Part shown: piece after piece, positions 33,873 to 42,261 of the stretch
Numbering within the stretch: the stretch's first letter is position 1
Layout of the letters: each line of letters begins with the position of its first letter
From: Candidatus Rokuibacteriota bacterium
Lineage (GTDB): Bacteria > Methylomirabilota > Methylomirabilia > Rokubacteriales > CSP1-6
Length of the DNA: 64,000 nt
Direction of reading: 5' to 3'
Assembly (NCBI GenBank): GCA_016188005.1
Contig: JACPIQ010000086.1
Coordinates: 113,479-177,478 of the forward strand
Made by a program: the position numbers and the translations under genes
Notes under the pieces: generated by a model
Database searches by the model: none
What the model saw: the letters and a program-made list of their open reading frames with translations, nothing else
What the model was told of the DNA's origin: nothing

Positions 33873-36134
33873 GTGAGCCACGCTCTCCCCGCAGAGACGC
33901 ATCCGATCGTCGCCATCGTCCGCCGCTTCGTCGAGGCGGAGGTGCTGCCCGTCGCCTCGGCGCTGGAGCATGCCGACGCCTATCCCCACGCCCTCGTGGC
34001 GCGCATGAAGGCGCTGGGGCTCTTCGGCGCCCTCATCCCCGAGGCCCACGGCGGCCTCGGGCTCAGCGTGAGCGCCTACGCTCGGATCATCGAGGAGCTC
34101 TGCCGCGGCTTCATGTCGCTGGCCGGCGTCATCAACAGCCACACCATGGCGGCGCTCATCGTGCTCCACCACGGCACCGACGAGCAGCGGCGGCGCTTCC
34201 TCCCGCGCTTCGCCCGCGGCGAGGCGCGGGGCGGCCTCTGCCTCACCGAGCCCCACGCGGGCTCCGACGTGCAGGCCATCCGCACCGTCGCGCGGCGCGC
34301 CGGCGACTGCTACCTCCTCACGGGGACCAAGATGTTCGTGACCAACGGCCGCGAGGGCAACACGTTCGCGCTGCTGGCCCGCACCGACACGGCCACGGAC
34401 CCTCCGCACCGGGGCATGTCGTGCTTCATCGTCGAGAAGGGGCATCCGGGGCTGCAGGTGGTGAAGTCCATCGCCAAGCTGGGCTACAAGGGCGTGGACA
34501 CGGCCGAGCTGTCCCTCGACGGCTTCGCCGTCCCGGCGGCCAACCTCGTCGGCGGAGTCGAGGGGCGCGGCTTCAAGCACGTCATGTCGGGGCTCGAGAC
34601 CGGACGGATCAACATCGCCGCCCGCGCCGTGGGCGTCGCCCAGGCGGGGCTGGACGAGGCGCGCGACGCGCTCCGCGCGCGCCCGGAGGGCACGGAGGCC
34701 CTGCCCGCCTTGGCCGACATGGCCATCCGCGTGGAGGCCTCGCGCCTCCTCACCTACTGGGCCGCCGGCATGAAGGACCGGAACGAGCGCTGCGACCTGG
34801 AGGCCGGCATGGCCAAGCTCCATGCCTCCGAGGCGGCCCAGGAGGTCGCCGTCGGCGCCATGCGGGTGATGGGGCCCTCGAGCCAGCGCCTCGACGGGAC
34901 CATCGAGCGCCTCTACCGGGACACGCCGCTCATGCTCATCGGCGAGGGCGCCAACGAGATCCAGCGCCTCCTCATCGCCCGCCAGCTCCTGGAGCGCTAC
35001 GGCGAGCGGTTCGGGGCGCTGACCTCCCGCGAGGGCGAGCCCGACGAGCGCCGGGAGATCGTGCTCGCCGTCCGCCGCTTCGTCGAGAAGGACGTGGTCC
35101 CCGTGACCCAGGAACACGATCTGGCCGGCCGCTACCCCGCGGGGCTCGTCGAGCAGCTCGCCGAGCTGGGCGTCCTCGGCGCCGTGGTGCCGCCGGAGCA
35201 CGGCGGGCTCGGCCTCGATCCCCTGACGGCGGTCATGATCATCGAGGAGGTGGCACGCGGCTGGGGGATGCTCGGCACCCTGCTGGCAGGCCACCTCGCC
35301 GCCACGTGGGCCGTCGCGCACCACGCCCGCCCGGAGGAGCACCGGCGGCTGCTCCCGCCCATGACGCGGGCCGACTTCCTCGGCGCGCCCGCCGTCGCCG
35401 GCCCGGTCGCGGCACGGCCGGCGGGGAGCGACTGGCGCCTCGCGGGCACGGTGCCCGCCGTCGAGAACGCCGCACGCGCGCGGCTCCTCGTGGTCTGCGC
35501 CGCCGTGGACGGGGCCGGGGCCGGCGCCTTTCTCGTGGACCGGGGGGCGCCGGGCGTCGCGCTCGGCGCCCCGCTCGAGACCCTCGGCATGCGGGGGCTG
35601 GGCGCCGCCGACATCCGCCTCGAGGAGGTGCTCGTGCCAGCTTCCCGGCGACTCGGCGCGGACGATCGGCAGTCGGCGGAGGCGGTGGCGGCGCTGGAGA
35701 CGCTGGCACGGTTGGGAGGGGCCGCGACGGCGGTGGGCATCGCCCAGGCGGCCTTCGAGGCCGCCCTGCGCTACTCCCAGCAGCGCTCGACCTTCGGCAA
35801 ACCCATCTGCCAGCACCAGGCGATCCAGCTCAAGCTCGCCGACATGGCCACGCGCACCACCGCCGCACGGCTCCTCACGTACCGGGCCGCCCGGCTCCTC
35901 GCCGGCGGCGCGGGCGCCGGCCTCGCCGCCGACATGGCGCGGCTCGAGGCCGCCGAGACGGCCTACCAGGTGAGCCTCGAGTCCATGCGCACCCACGGTG
36001 GCTACGGCTACACGAAGGAGTTCCCCGTGGAGCGCCACTATCGCGACGCCGCCGCGCTGCTGGCCGGGGACGCGAGCACGGGAGCCGCGCGCCGGTCCAT
36101 CGGCGGCCGCCTCCTGCAGGAGGGAACGGCGTGA
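33873..36134 (+). CDS. Tandem acyl-CoA dehydrogenase fusion (two ACAD domains in one chain)
   Basis: 753 residues made of two consecutive acyl-CoA dehydrogenase units, about 1-385 and 386-753. The first unit has a normal flavin/substrate loop (LCLTEPHAGSDVQ, 122-134) and the catalytic-base context LIGEGANEIQR with Glu358, but the usual RxxFGKP segment is missing (it reads DALRARPEGTEALPALADMA). The second unit has SQQRSTFGKPICQHQAIQ (635-652) and GGYGYTKEFPVE, but the base position reads AGDAST (731-736) with no Glu, and its flavin loop is degenerate. So each half keeps what the other lost, as in actinobacterial heteromeric FadE pairs. It should make one 2,3-desaturating site per chain. The gene overlaps a MaoC gene by GTGA. 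Confidence 0.88.
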   Translation: MSHALPAETHPIVAIVRRFVEAEVLPVASALEHADAYPHALVARMKALGLFGALIPEAHGGLGLSVSAYARIIEELCRGFMSLAGVINSHTMAALIVLHHGTDEQRRRFLPRFARGEARGGLCLTEPHAGSDVQAIRTVARRAGDCYLLTGTKMFVTNGREGNTFALLARTDTATDPPHRGMSCFIVEKGHPGLQVVKSIAKLGYKGVDTAELSLDGFAVPAANLVGGVEGRGFKHVMSGLETGRINIAARAVGVAQAGLDEARDALRARPEGTEALPALADMAIRVEASRLLTYWAAGMKDRNERCDLEAGMAKLHASEAAQEVAVGAMRVMGPSSQRLDGTIERLYRDTPLMLIGEGANEIQRLLIARQLLERYGERFGALTSREGEPDERREIVLAVRRFVEKDVVPVTQEHDLAGRYPAGLVEQLAELGVLGAVVPPEHGGLGLDPLTAVMIIEEVARGWGMLGTLLAGHLAATWAVAHHARPEEHRRLLPPMTRADFLGAPAVAGPVAARPAGSDWRLAGTVPAVENAARARLLVVCAAVDGAGAGAFLVDRGAPGVALGAPLETLGMRGLGAADIRLEEVLVPASRRLGADDRQSAEAVAALETLARLGGAATAVGIAQAAFEAALRYSQQRSTFGKPICQHQAIQLKLADMATRTTAARLLTYRAARLLAGGAGAGLAADMARLEAAETAYQVSLESMRTHGGYGYTKEFPVERHYRDAAALLAGDASTGAARRSIGGRLLQEGTA

Positions 36135-36613
36135 GCTACGGACGCTACTACGAGGAGTTCGAGGTGGGCCAGCACTTCCAGCACTGGCCGGGCCGGACCA
36201 TCTCCGAAGCCGACTGCACGTGGTTCGCGCTCCTCACCATGAACCAGCACCCGCTGCACTCGGACGCCCACTACGCGGGCACCCACACCCAGCACAAGCA
36301 GCGCGTGGTGCTGGGCCCGCTCGTCTTCAGCGTGGTGATCGGCATGAGCGTGGCGGACATCTCGGGCCGGGCCATCGCCAATCTCGAAGTGGACCGGCTG
36401 CGCCACGAGCAGCCCACCTTCATCGGTGACACGCTCTACGCCCGGAGCACGGTGGTCGAGAAGCGCGAGGCGAGCCAGGGCGACCGTGGCATCGTCACCG
36501 TCGAGACCGTCGGGAGCAACCAGCGCGGCGACACCGTCTGCTCCTACGTGCGCAAGGTCCTCGTGCCGAAGCGGAACCACCCGACGCTGGGCGAGGGCCG
36601 GCTCCCCTACTGA
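36131..36613 (+). CDS. MaoC family dehydratase (mesaconyl-CoA hydratase-like)
   Basis: 160 residues from a GTG whose GTGA overlaps the acyl-CoA dehydrogenase stop. The motif ISEADCTWFALLTMNQHPLHSD supplies the hydratase histidine context in the variant form (NQHPLH for NPLH/NPIH) known from mesaconyl-CoA and related (R)-specific hydratases. RVVLGPLVFSVVIGMSV follows. It should hydrate the double bond introduced by the upstream dehydrogenase. The CoA-transferase gene begins one base after its stop, so three steps (CoA transfer, desaturation, hydration) are encoded together. Confidence 0.85.
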   Translation: MSYGRYYEEFEVGQHFQHWPGRTISEADCTWFALLTMNQHPLHSDAHYAGTHTQHKQRVVLGPLVFSVVIGMSVADISGRAIANLEVDRLRHEQPTFIGDTLYARSTVVEKREASQGDRGIVTVETVGSNQRGDTVCSYVRKVLVPKRNHPTLGEGRLPY

Positions 36614-36614
36614 C

Positions 36615-37811
36615 ATGGCGAGAGCGCCGCTCGACGGAGTCCGCATCCTGGCCGTCTCGCAATTCGGCGCCGGCCCCTTCGGGACCACCGTGCTGGCCGA
36701 CCTCGGAGCCGAGGTGATCAAGATCGAGGACCCGGGGGTGGGCGGCGACGTCTCCCGCTATGTGCCCCCGTACACGGCCGACCGGGACTCGCTCTACTTC
36801 CAGTCCTTCAACCGGGGCAAGAAGTCGCTGACGCTCAACCTCCGGCACCCGGATGGCCAGGCCGTCCTCCACGACCTCGTGCGGGTGTCGGATGCCCTGT
36901 TCAACAACGTCCGGGGCGACCAGCCGAAGGCGCTGGGCCTCACCTACGCCCAGCTCAAGGACGTGAACCCGCGCATCGTCTGCTGCTCGCTGTCGGGCTT
37001 CGGGTCGACGGGGCCGCAGGCGGCGGAGCCGGCCTACGACTACCTGATCCAGGGGCAGGCCGGCTGGATGGCCATCACGGGCGAGCCCGACGGCCCGCCC
37101 GGCAAGTGCGGCGTCTCGGTCATCGACTTCTCGGGCGGCTACGCGGCCATGCTGGGGCTCATGGTGGCGCTGTACGACGCCCAGCGCTCGGGCGTGGGAC
37201 GGGACGTGGACGTCTCGCTCCTCGACACCGCGGTGAGCATGCTCTCCTACTTCGCCGCCTGGACGCTCAACCGCGACTGGGAGCCGGCCCGCGTGCCGCA
37301 GTCGGGACACCAGACCCTGGTCCCGGCCCAGAACTTCCGGACGGCCGACGGCTGGATCGTCGTCTTCTGCGCCAAGGAGAAGTTCTGGCTGAGCCTCGTG
37401 AGGCTCCTGGGCCTGCCCGAGCTCGCCGGCGACCCGCGCTTCGCCTCCTTCCCGGACCGGCTTGCCCACAAGGCGGCGCTCCTGCCCATCCTCGAGCGGC
37501 GCTTCGCCACGAAGCCAACGGGCCAGTGGCTCGGGCTCCTGCGCGGACATGTCCCCTGTGCGCCCGTGAACAGCGTCCGCGAGGCGCTCCAGGACGAGCA
37601 GGTGCTCGCGCGGGAGATGATCCTCGAGATCGACCACCCCGTCTTCGGACGGATGCGCCAGGTGGCGAGCCCCATCAAGACCGCGGGGGCGATCACCGCC
37701 CCCGCGCCGGCCCCGCGGTTCGGTGAGCACACCGACACCCTGCTCCAGGACGTCCTCGGCTATGGGGCGGGGACCATCCAGAGCCTCAGAGCCAAGGGCG
37801 TGATCGCGTGA
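36615..37811 (+). CDS. CaiB/BaiF family (class III) CoA-transferase
   Basis: 398 residues. The catalytic aspartate is Asp142 in EPAYDYLIQGQAGWM, with family landmarks LADLGAEVIKIEDP near the N-terminus, FNRGKKSLTLNL and the interlocked-dimer region GVGRDVDVSLLDTAV. Class III transferases move CoA between carboxylic acids, or to a substrate from succinyl-CoA, acetyl-CoA and the like. It presumably activates the acid that the upstream dehydrogenase and hydratase then process. The start ATG is one base after the MaoC stop; its own stop overlaps the ClpS-like gene by 4 bp. Confidence 0.92.
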   Translation: MARAPLDGVRILAVSQFGAGPFGTTVLADLGAEVIKIEDPGVGGDVSRYVPPYTADRDSLYFQSFNRGKKSLTLNLRHPDGQAVLHDLVRVSDALFNNVRGDQPKALGLTYAQLKDVNPRIVCCSLSGFGSTGPQAAEPAYDYLIQGQAGWMAITGEPDGPPGKCGVSVIDFSGGYAAMLGLMVALYDAQRSGVGRDVDVSLLDTAVSMLSYFAAWTLNRDWEPARVPQSGHQTLVPAQNFRTADGWIVVFCAKEKFWLSLVRLLGLPELAGDPRFASFPDRLAHKAALLPILERRFATKPTGQWLGLLRGHVPCAPVNSVREALQDEQVLAREMILEIDHPVFGRMRQVASPIKTAGAITAPAPAPRFGEHTDTLLQDVLGYGAGTIQSLRAKGVIA

Positions 37812-38134
37812 CCGCAGACGGTCGCTCGCGCTCGACGGCGCGACTCGGGAGCCCCGTCGAGGCCCCCGAGTCCCGGGAGATCAGCCGGACCCGGACTGCC
37901 GTGGCGCCGCCCTGGATGACCATCCTGCACAACTGCGACTGCCACACCTTCGAGGACGTCGTGCGTCAGCTCATGAAGGCGATCGCCTGCTCGGAGGAGC
38001 GCGGCTGGGAGCTGGCGCGAGAGGTCGACAGTTCGGGCAAGGCTGTCGTGAAGGTCGGGCCTGAGGCCGAGTGCGTCCGGGTTGGCAACATCCTGGCCTC
38101 CATCGGCCTCGTCGTCACCGTCGTTCAATCCTGA
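37808..38134 (+). CDS. ClpS-like adaptor with altered N-degron pocket
   Basis: 108 residues from a GTG overlapping the CoA-transferase stop. After a 35-residue disordered extension comes a ClpS-type domain: PPWMTILHNCDCHTFEDVVRQLMKAI ... GWELAREVDSSGKAVVKVG. Classic ClpS has NDD(Y)T and a pocket His in VHxxGKA; here the second residue is Cys (NCDC) and the His is Asp (EVDSSGKA), so the residues that hold the free amino group of an N-degron are changed. It could still dock on ClpA/ClpC N-domains. It is unusual as the last gene of an acyl-CoA operon; usually clpS sits beside clpA. Possibly a specialised adaptor; the function is inferred. Confidence 0.7.
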   Translation: MTADGRSRSTARLGSPVEAPESREISRTRTAVAPPWMTILHNCDCHTFEDVVRQLMKAIACSEERGWELAREVDSSGKAVVKVGPEAECVRVGNILASIGLVVTVVQS

Positions 38135-38381
38135 GTATCGGGCCTGCTCAACGTAGCATCAGGGCCTGCGCAAGCCCTGCGCAGGGCGGCGCCCCACCCT
38201 CGACTCGTAGCTCTCATTGTTGTCGCCGGCAGGTTCCGAATTTTGGCGCTCGGGCGCCTTCTCGACCGGTCTCTCCGGTTCCGGGGCCGCGCAAGTCCGC
38301 GTCGCGGCGGCACCGTGACGGGTGGCACTGCAATTGCTGCCCCATCACCCCGTTGGTCAACTCGCCGGAGAGGAGCCAGGG

Positions 38382-38567
38382 ATGAGCCGACTCGGCAGGA
38401 TGTGGCGGGAGGGGTACGGAGCAGGCACAGGGGCGGAGCCGCCCTGGTATCGCCGCTCCGATCTCTGGCTGATGGCAGCGGCAGCCGTGGTCCCCTTCGG
38501 GTGGCTCCTTCCGCTCTGCCGGCTGGCGCTGGCGCGCGCGACCGTGCGCCGGCCCCCGCGCTTCTGA
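38382..38567 (+). CDS. Small membrane protein of unknown function
   Basis: 61 residues from the ATG at 38382, with GAGAGGAG upstream. A basic N-terminus and PPWYRRSDLW are followed by one hydrophobic segment (LMAAAAVVPFGWLLPL) and an Arg-rich tail. Not recognised. It ends 14 bases before the next gene, so the two may be co-translated. The 247 bases before it (38135-38381) hold no gene I can support. Confidence 0.45.
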   Translation: MSRLGRMWREGYGAGTGAEPPWYRRSDLWLMAAAAVVPFGWLLPLCRLALARATVRRPPRF

Positions 38568-38581
38568 CCGGGCGGGAGGCC

Positions 38582-39166
38582 GTGAGTCCCGGAGGCCACC
38601 TCGTCACCACCGCGCTCGCCTGCGGCGCGGTCCATGCCCTCACCGGCTCGGCCGCCCTGACCGCAGGGCTCGCGGCCGGGGGCTTCCTGATCGACGTGGA
38701 CCACGTCGCGGACTATGTCCTCGTCGAGGGTCGCCGCGATCTCCGCCCCTCGGCCTTCCTCGAGTATTACCTGGGGGGCGAGGCCAGGCGCGTGGTCCTG
38801 GCGCTGCATTCCTATGAGCTGTTGGCGGTGCTGGCGCTTCTCGCGTGGGTCACCAACTCGGAGCTGGCCTGGGGCTATGTCCTCGGCATGCTGCTCCACT
38901 TGCCGCTGGACATCATGTTCAACGGCAAGCTCGTCTCGAGGAGCCTCGTGCCCTTCTACAGCCTCGCCTATCGCTGGCGCGCGGAGTTCCTCGCCCCGCG
39001 GCTGGTGGGCGGGCTTGCGATCGTACCGGGCTCGAACAGGTTCTGGGAAGCCTTCTTCCAGGGCGCGGTGGCGAGGGAGGCCGCCCGGGGGGCGACCGCG
39101 CCCGAGCCGCTCCCCTCGCTGCCGCGCAACAGGGCTACCCTGCCCCTCGAGGAGTCCCTCACGTAG
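38582..39166 (+). CDS. Membrane-bound metal-dependent hydrolase-like protein (DUF457/YdjM-like)
   Basis: 194 residues from a GTG with GGGAGG upstream. The pattern PGGHLVTT, GGFLIDVDHVADY, LALHSYELL and MLLHLPLDIMFN gives the spaced His/Asp residues of the DUF457/YdjM group, interleaved with three to four hydrophobic helices. These membrane proteins are predicted zinc hydrolases, substrate unknown. The longer ORF from 38243 crosses the small gene upstream and is not preferred. The following 85 bases are rich in CTCGCT/GCTCGCC repeats similar to those at 53849-54080. Confidence 0.65.
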   Translation: MSPGGHLVTTALACGAVHALTGSAALTAGLAAGGFLIDVDHVADYVLVEGRRDLRPSAFLEYYLGGEARRVVLALHSYELLAVLALLAWVTNSELAWGYVLGMLLHLPLDIMFNGKLVSRSLVPFYSLAYRWRAEFLAPRLVGGLAIVPGSNRFWEAFFQGAVAREAARGATAPEPLPSLPRNRATLPLEESLT

Positions 39167-39252
39167 GGCACGGCTCGGCTCGCCCCCCTCGCTCCGCTCG
39201 GGGTTCCCCCCCATCTTCGCTCGCCTCACCGTGAGGCACGCCTCGGCTCGCA

Positions 39253-40800
39253 CTACATTACCGGCCCTATGAGCCAGGCGGCGAATTCTTCCTCGCCCAC
39301 GCCTGACAGCTCGCTCTTCGTTCGCTTGCCTGAGGCCACGGCGATCATCTCCTCGAAGATCTGCCGCCCCACATCATGCAGCGGCGTGCCCTCGAGGATC
39401 ACCCCGCAGTTGATGTCCATGTCCTCTTCCATGTGGCGGTACACGAGCGAGTTGGTCGCCAGCTTGATGGAGGGCACGGGCTTGCAGCCGAACACCGAGC
39501 CGCGCCCGGTGGTGAAGCAGATGAGGTTGCAGCCCCCCGCCACGAGCCCGGTGATCGAGACGGGATCGTGGCCCGGTGTGTCCATGAAGACGAAGCCACG
39601 GGTCGTGATGGGCTCGCCGTAGAGGAAAACATCCATCATGGGCATGGTCCCGCCCTTGCTGACGCCGCCCAGCGACTTCTCGAACACCGTCGTGAGCCCG
39701 CCCGACTTGTTGCCGGGGGTGGGGTTATTGTCCATGGCCTCGATGCCCCGGCAGTACCATTCCCACCACTTGTAGCGGTCGAGGAGCTTCTTGGCGACGG
39801 CCTCGCTGACGGCGCGCCGGATCAGGAGGTGCTCGGCGCCGTAGATCTCGGGCGTCTCGGCCAGCACTCCCGTGCCGCCGTACCGCACCAGCTCGTCCAC
39901 GGCCCATCCCAGTGCCGGGTTGGCGGTGATGCCGGAGTTGCCGTCGGAGCCACCACAGTTGGTGGCGAGCACCAGCTCCGAGATGGGTTGCCTCGTCCGG
40001 CGCGCCTCGTTGGCCCGGGGCAGCAGCGCCCGGACGGCCGCCGCCGCCGCGTCCACGGTCTTGCGGATGCCGCCCGCCTCCTGGATGTTGACGATGAAGG
40101 GGCGGCGCTCGGGATGGCCCGGCACCGCCATGCGCTGCCTGTCCACCATGACCGCGGCCTGATTCACCTCGCAGCCGAGCCCCACCAGGATGTAGGCGGC
40201 CACGTTGGGATGCTTGGCGTGGCCGCCCAGCACCCGCTGCAGCGCCAGGTGATCCTCGCCGAAGAGCCCGGTGCCGCAGCCCGACTTGTGCGTGATGGCG
40301 ATGACCCCGTCGATGTTCGGGTAGTCGCGCCCCACGTCGCGGAAGCGGTCCTTCACGAACTGGCTCACGCTGGCCGAGCAGTTGACACCAGAGATGATGG
40401 CCACGTAGTTGCGCGTGCCGACCCGCCCGTCCTCCCGCCTGTAGCCGTCGAAGTGGCGGATCTGCCCGGGCGGGTAGTGCTCGACGGGCCTGACGTCCAC
40501 CCCCACCGCGTAGCGGTCGGCCGAGAGCTCCCCGATGCCGAGGTTGTGCGTATGGACGTGATCGCCCGGAACGATGCCGGCCGTGGCGAAGCCGATGATC
40601 TGGCCGTAGCGGCGCACCTCCTCACCCGCGCGGCGGGCGCGGCGCGCCACCTTGTGCCCCGGGCGGATATCCTGGCGGACCTCGAGGCGCCCGTCCGCAT
40701 CCTCCAGGATCGTGCCCGCCCGGATCTCCTTCTTCGCGATGGCCACGTCGTCCTCGGGCCTGAGAACGATGGCCACATCCGTGATCCCGCAAGTCGCCAT
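39253..40800 (-). CDS. UxaA family hydrolase (altronate dehydratase-like)
   Basis: 515 residues from the ATG at 40800. An N-terminal SAF domain (about residues 10-85) is followed by the long UxaA/GarD dehydratase domain with GVNCSASVSQFVKDRF, HKSGCGTGLFGEDH, GLGCEVNQ, NCGGSDGNSGI and FTTGRGSVFGCKPVPSIKL, whose cysteines and Gly-rich loops bind the iron cofactor. Both parts in one chain is the usual altronate or galactarate dehydratase layout. It removes water from a sugar acid to give a 2-keto-3-deoxy acid. With the threonate genes at the other end it adds to a sugar-acid theme; no transporter or aldolase is next to it. Confidence 0.88.
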   Translation of the reverse strand: MATCGITDVAIVLRPEDDVAIAKKEIRAGTILEDADGRLEVRQDIRPGHKVARRARRAGEEVRRYGQIIGFATAGIVPGDHVHTHNLGIGELSADRYAVGVDVRPVEHYPPGQIRHFDGYRREDGRVGTRNYVAIISGVNCSASVSQFVKDRFRDVGRDYPNIDGVIAITHKSGCGTGLFGEDHLALQRVLGGHAKHPNVAAYILVGLGCEVNQAAVMVDRQRMAVPGHPERRPFIVNIQEAGGIRKTVDAAAAAVRALLPRANEARRTRQPISELVLATNCGGSDGNSGITANPALGWAVDELVRYGGTGVLAETPEIYGAEHLLIRRAVSEAVAKKLLDRYKWWEWYCRGIEAMDNNPTPGNKSGGLTTVFEKSLGGVSKGGTMPMMDVFLYGEPITTRGFVFMDTPGHDPVSITGLVAGGCNLICFTTGRGSVFGCKPVPSIKLATNSLVYRHMEEDMDINCGVILEGTPLHDVGRQIFEEMIAVASGKRTKSELSGVGEEEFAAWLIGPVM

Positions 40801-40903
40801 GAGTGCCTCCCGCGTCCGTGGATTTCGGCCGAGTCTATCCCCGCCCTCGCCCGCTGACAAGGCGGGGCCCCCGGTCGCTGCGCTCCCGGCGCGGGCGCCG
40901 TGT

Positions 40904-40912
40904 GCTATCCTC
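40904..40912 (+). promoter_or_regulatory. Extended -10 (TGCTATCCT)
   Basis: TGC TATCCT, 17 bases before the ATG at 40930 of the damaged alpha/beta hydrolase gene. Confidence 0.35.
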
Positions 40913-40929
40913 GGCGCGGAGTCTGCTCC

Positions 40930-42122
40930 ATGCCGCCGCGCGCGCTCGCCGCCTGCCTCCTCGCCGCGGCTCTCGCCTGGACGAACCCCGCCCGGGCCGA
41001 GACGCCCGATCTCCGCTGCGGCCAGGAACCGGGCAACCGCTTCTCCTGGGTCGAGTGGGCCTTCTGCGACCTCGAGGCCCATGGCCCCGAGAAGGCGCGG
41101 GGCATCGTCATCTGGAACCACGGCATCTCGGGGACCACCGAGGCGTACCGGGCCCCCGCGGCGCTGGCGCTGCGTCTCCTGCACGGCCGCGGCTGGGACG
41201 CGATCAGGATCAACCGCCACAACCTGGGCGAGGCGGGGGACGAGGCTGGGCGCGCGCGGTCGCTTGACCGCGCGGTGGAGCGCACGGCCGGGGAGATCCG
41301 CGCACAGCGCGCGCGCGGCTACCGCCGCGTCGCCCTCGCTACATCACCCTCGAGAGCGCCGCGGCGCAGCGCGAGCTGTTCGCGGCCGTCGCCATGGCCC
41401 CCGGCATCACCACGACGGGCGCTGGCGCGGACCGGATCGACCCGAGCATCACCGACCGGCTCCTCCAGGCGAGCCGGGCGGAGCGGGTGGCCGTGGTCTT
41501 CCCGCAGGGCGACGCGCTCTTCGGTCACCTGATCCGCGGCCGCGGCGCGCTCAGGGCCCTCGACAGACGAGCGGGCCCGTACCTCGTGATCGACGAGACG
41601 GCGCCCGGCATCGCCGGGCATGGCGGCGCGACGGGCGGCCGCTTCGCGCTGCGCTACGGCCTCTGCCTGGCCGAGTTCCTGTCCGCCGAGTCCTTGCCCC
41701 CGGGCCGCTTCTCCTGCCCCGACGGGCAGGAGTGGGCGGCGGCGCGCGAGCTGCTGCTGCGGCCGTGGCCCGCAGGGGCGCGGCTCCTGCGCGATGGCAG
41801 CCAGCTCCCCCCCGATGTCACCGCCCTGGCCGGCCTCTGGTACGGCCTCATGGGCGAGTCGGTGATCGTCGTCGGCCTCCTCGAGCCCCGCGGCGCGAGC
41901 GCGCGCGTCCTGTACCGCGCCGCCACACCGCGCGTGAGCGGCAGGGCCTATGCGGGGCGGGTCGAGGGGGGAGAGCTCCGCGCCCGGCTGGGCTCGGCCC
42001 CCGCGGCCAGCATCGCCGTCAGGCCCGCTGCCGACGGCGCCGGCGCCGAGCTCGTCTGGACCTCGGCCGACGGGGGGCGCACACTCCACGCGACCCTCAC
42101 CCGCGCGGGGCCGGTGGAGTAG
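40930..42122 (+). pseudogene. Exported alpha/beta hydrolase-like gene with deletion at the nucleophile elbow
   Basis: The first part (from the ATG at 40930) has a signal peptide (ALAACLLAAALAWTNPARA) and an alpha/beta-hydrolase oxyanion strand GIVIWNHGISGTTEAY, then runs to RVALA at about 41338. From there the frame that makes sense is another one: YITLESAAAQRELFAAVAMAPGITTT continuing to GPVE at 42122. The piece that should stand between, GxSxGG with the catalytic serine, is absent, so a deletion of about 20 bases plus frameshift has removed the active site. Left in the first frame it would give junk to 41532. Could be an assembly error, but the loss of whole codons argues for a real lesion. 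Confidence 0.75.
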
Positions 42123-42261
42123 CGGCGCGCCGGCCGGCGGAGCGGCGGGGCGCGGCGGCCGTCGGCTGCCGTGATACCATGCCCTGCGGTCGGCACTCCG
42201 CAGGCCCCGGCTGCCCCGGCTCCGGCCTGCCGCCACTTCCGCCCCGGAGGAGAGGAACGCC

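Noticed and set aside
32673..36038. 1121-codon minus-strand ORF
   Set aside because: Shadow of the acyl-CoA dehydrogenase and phosphodiesterase genes; composition typical of antisense reading in GC-rich DNA.
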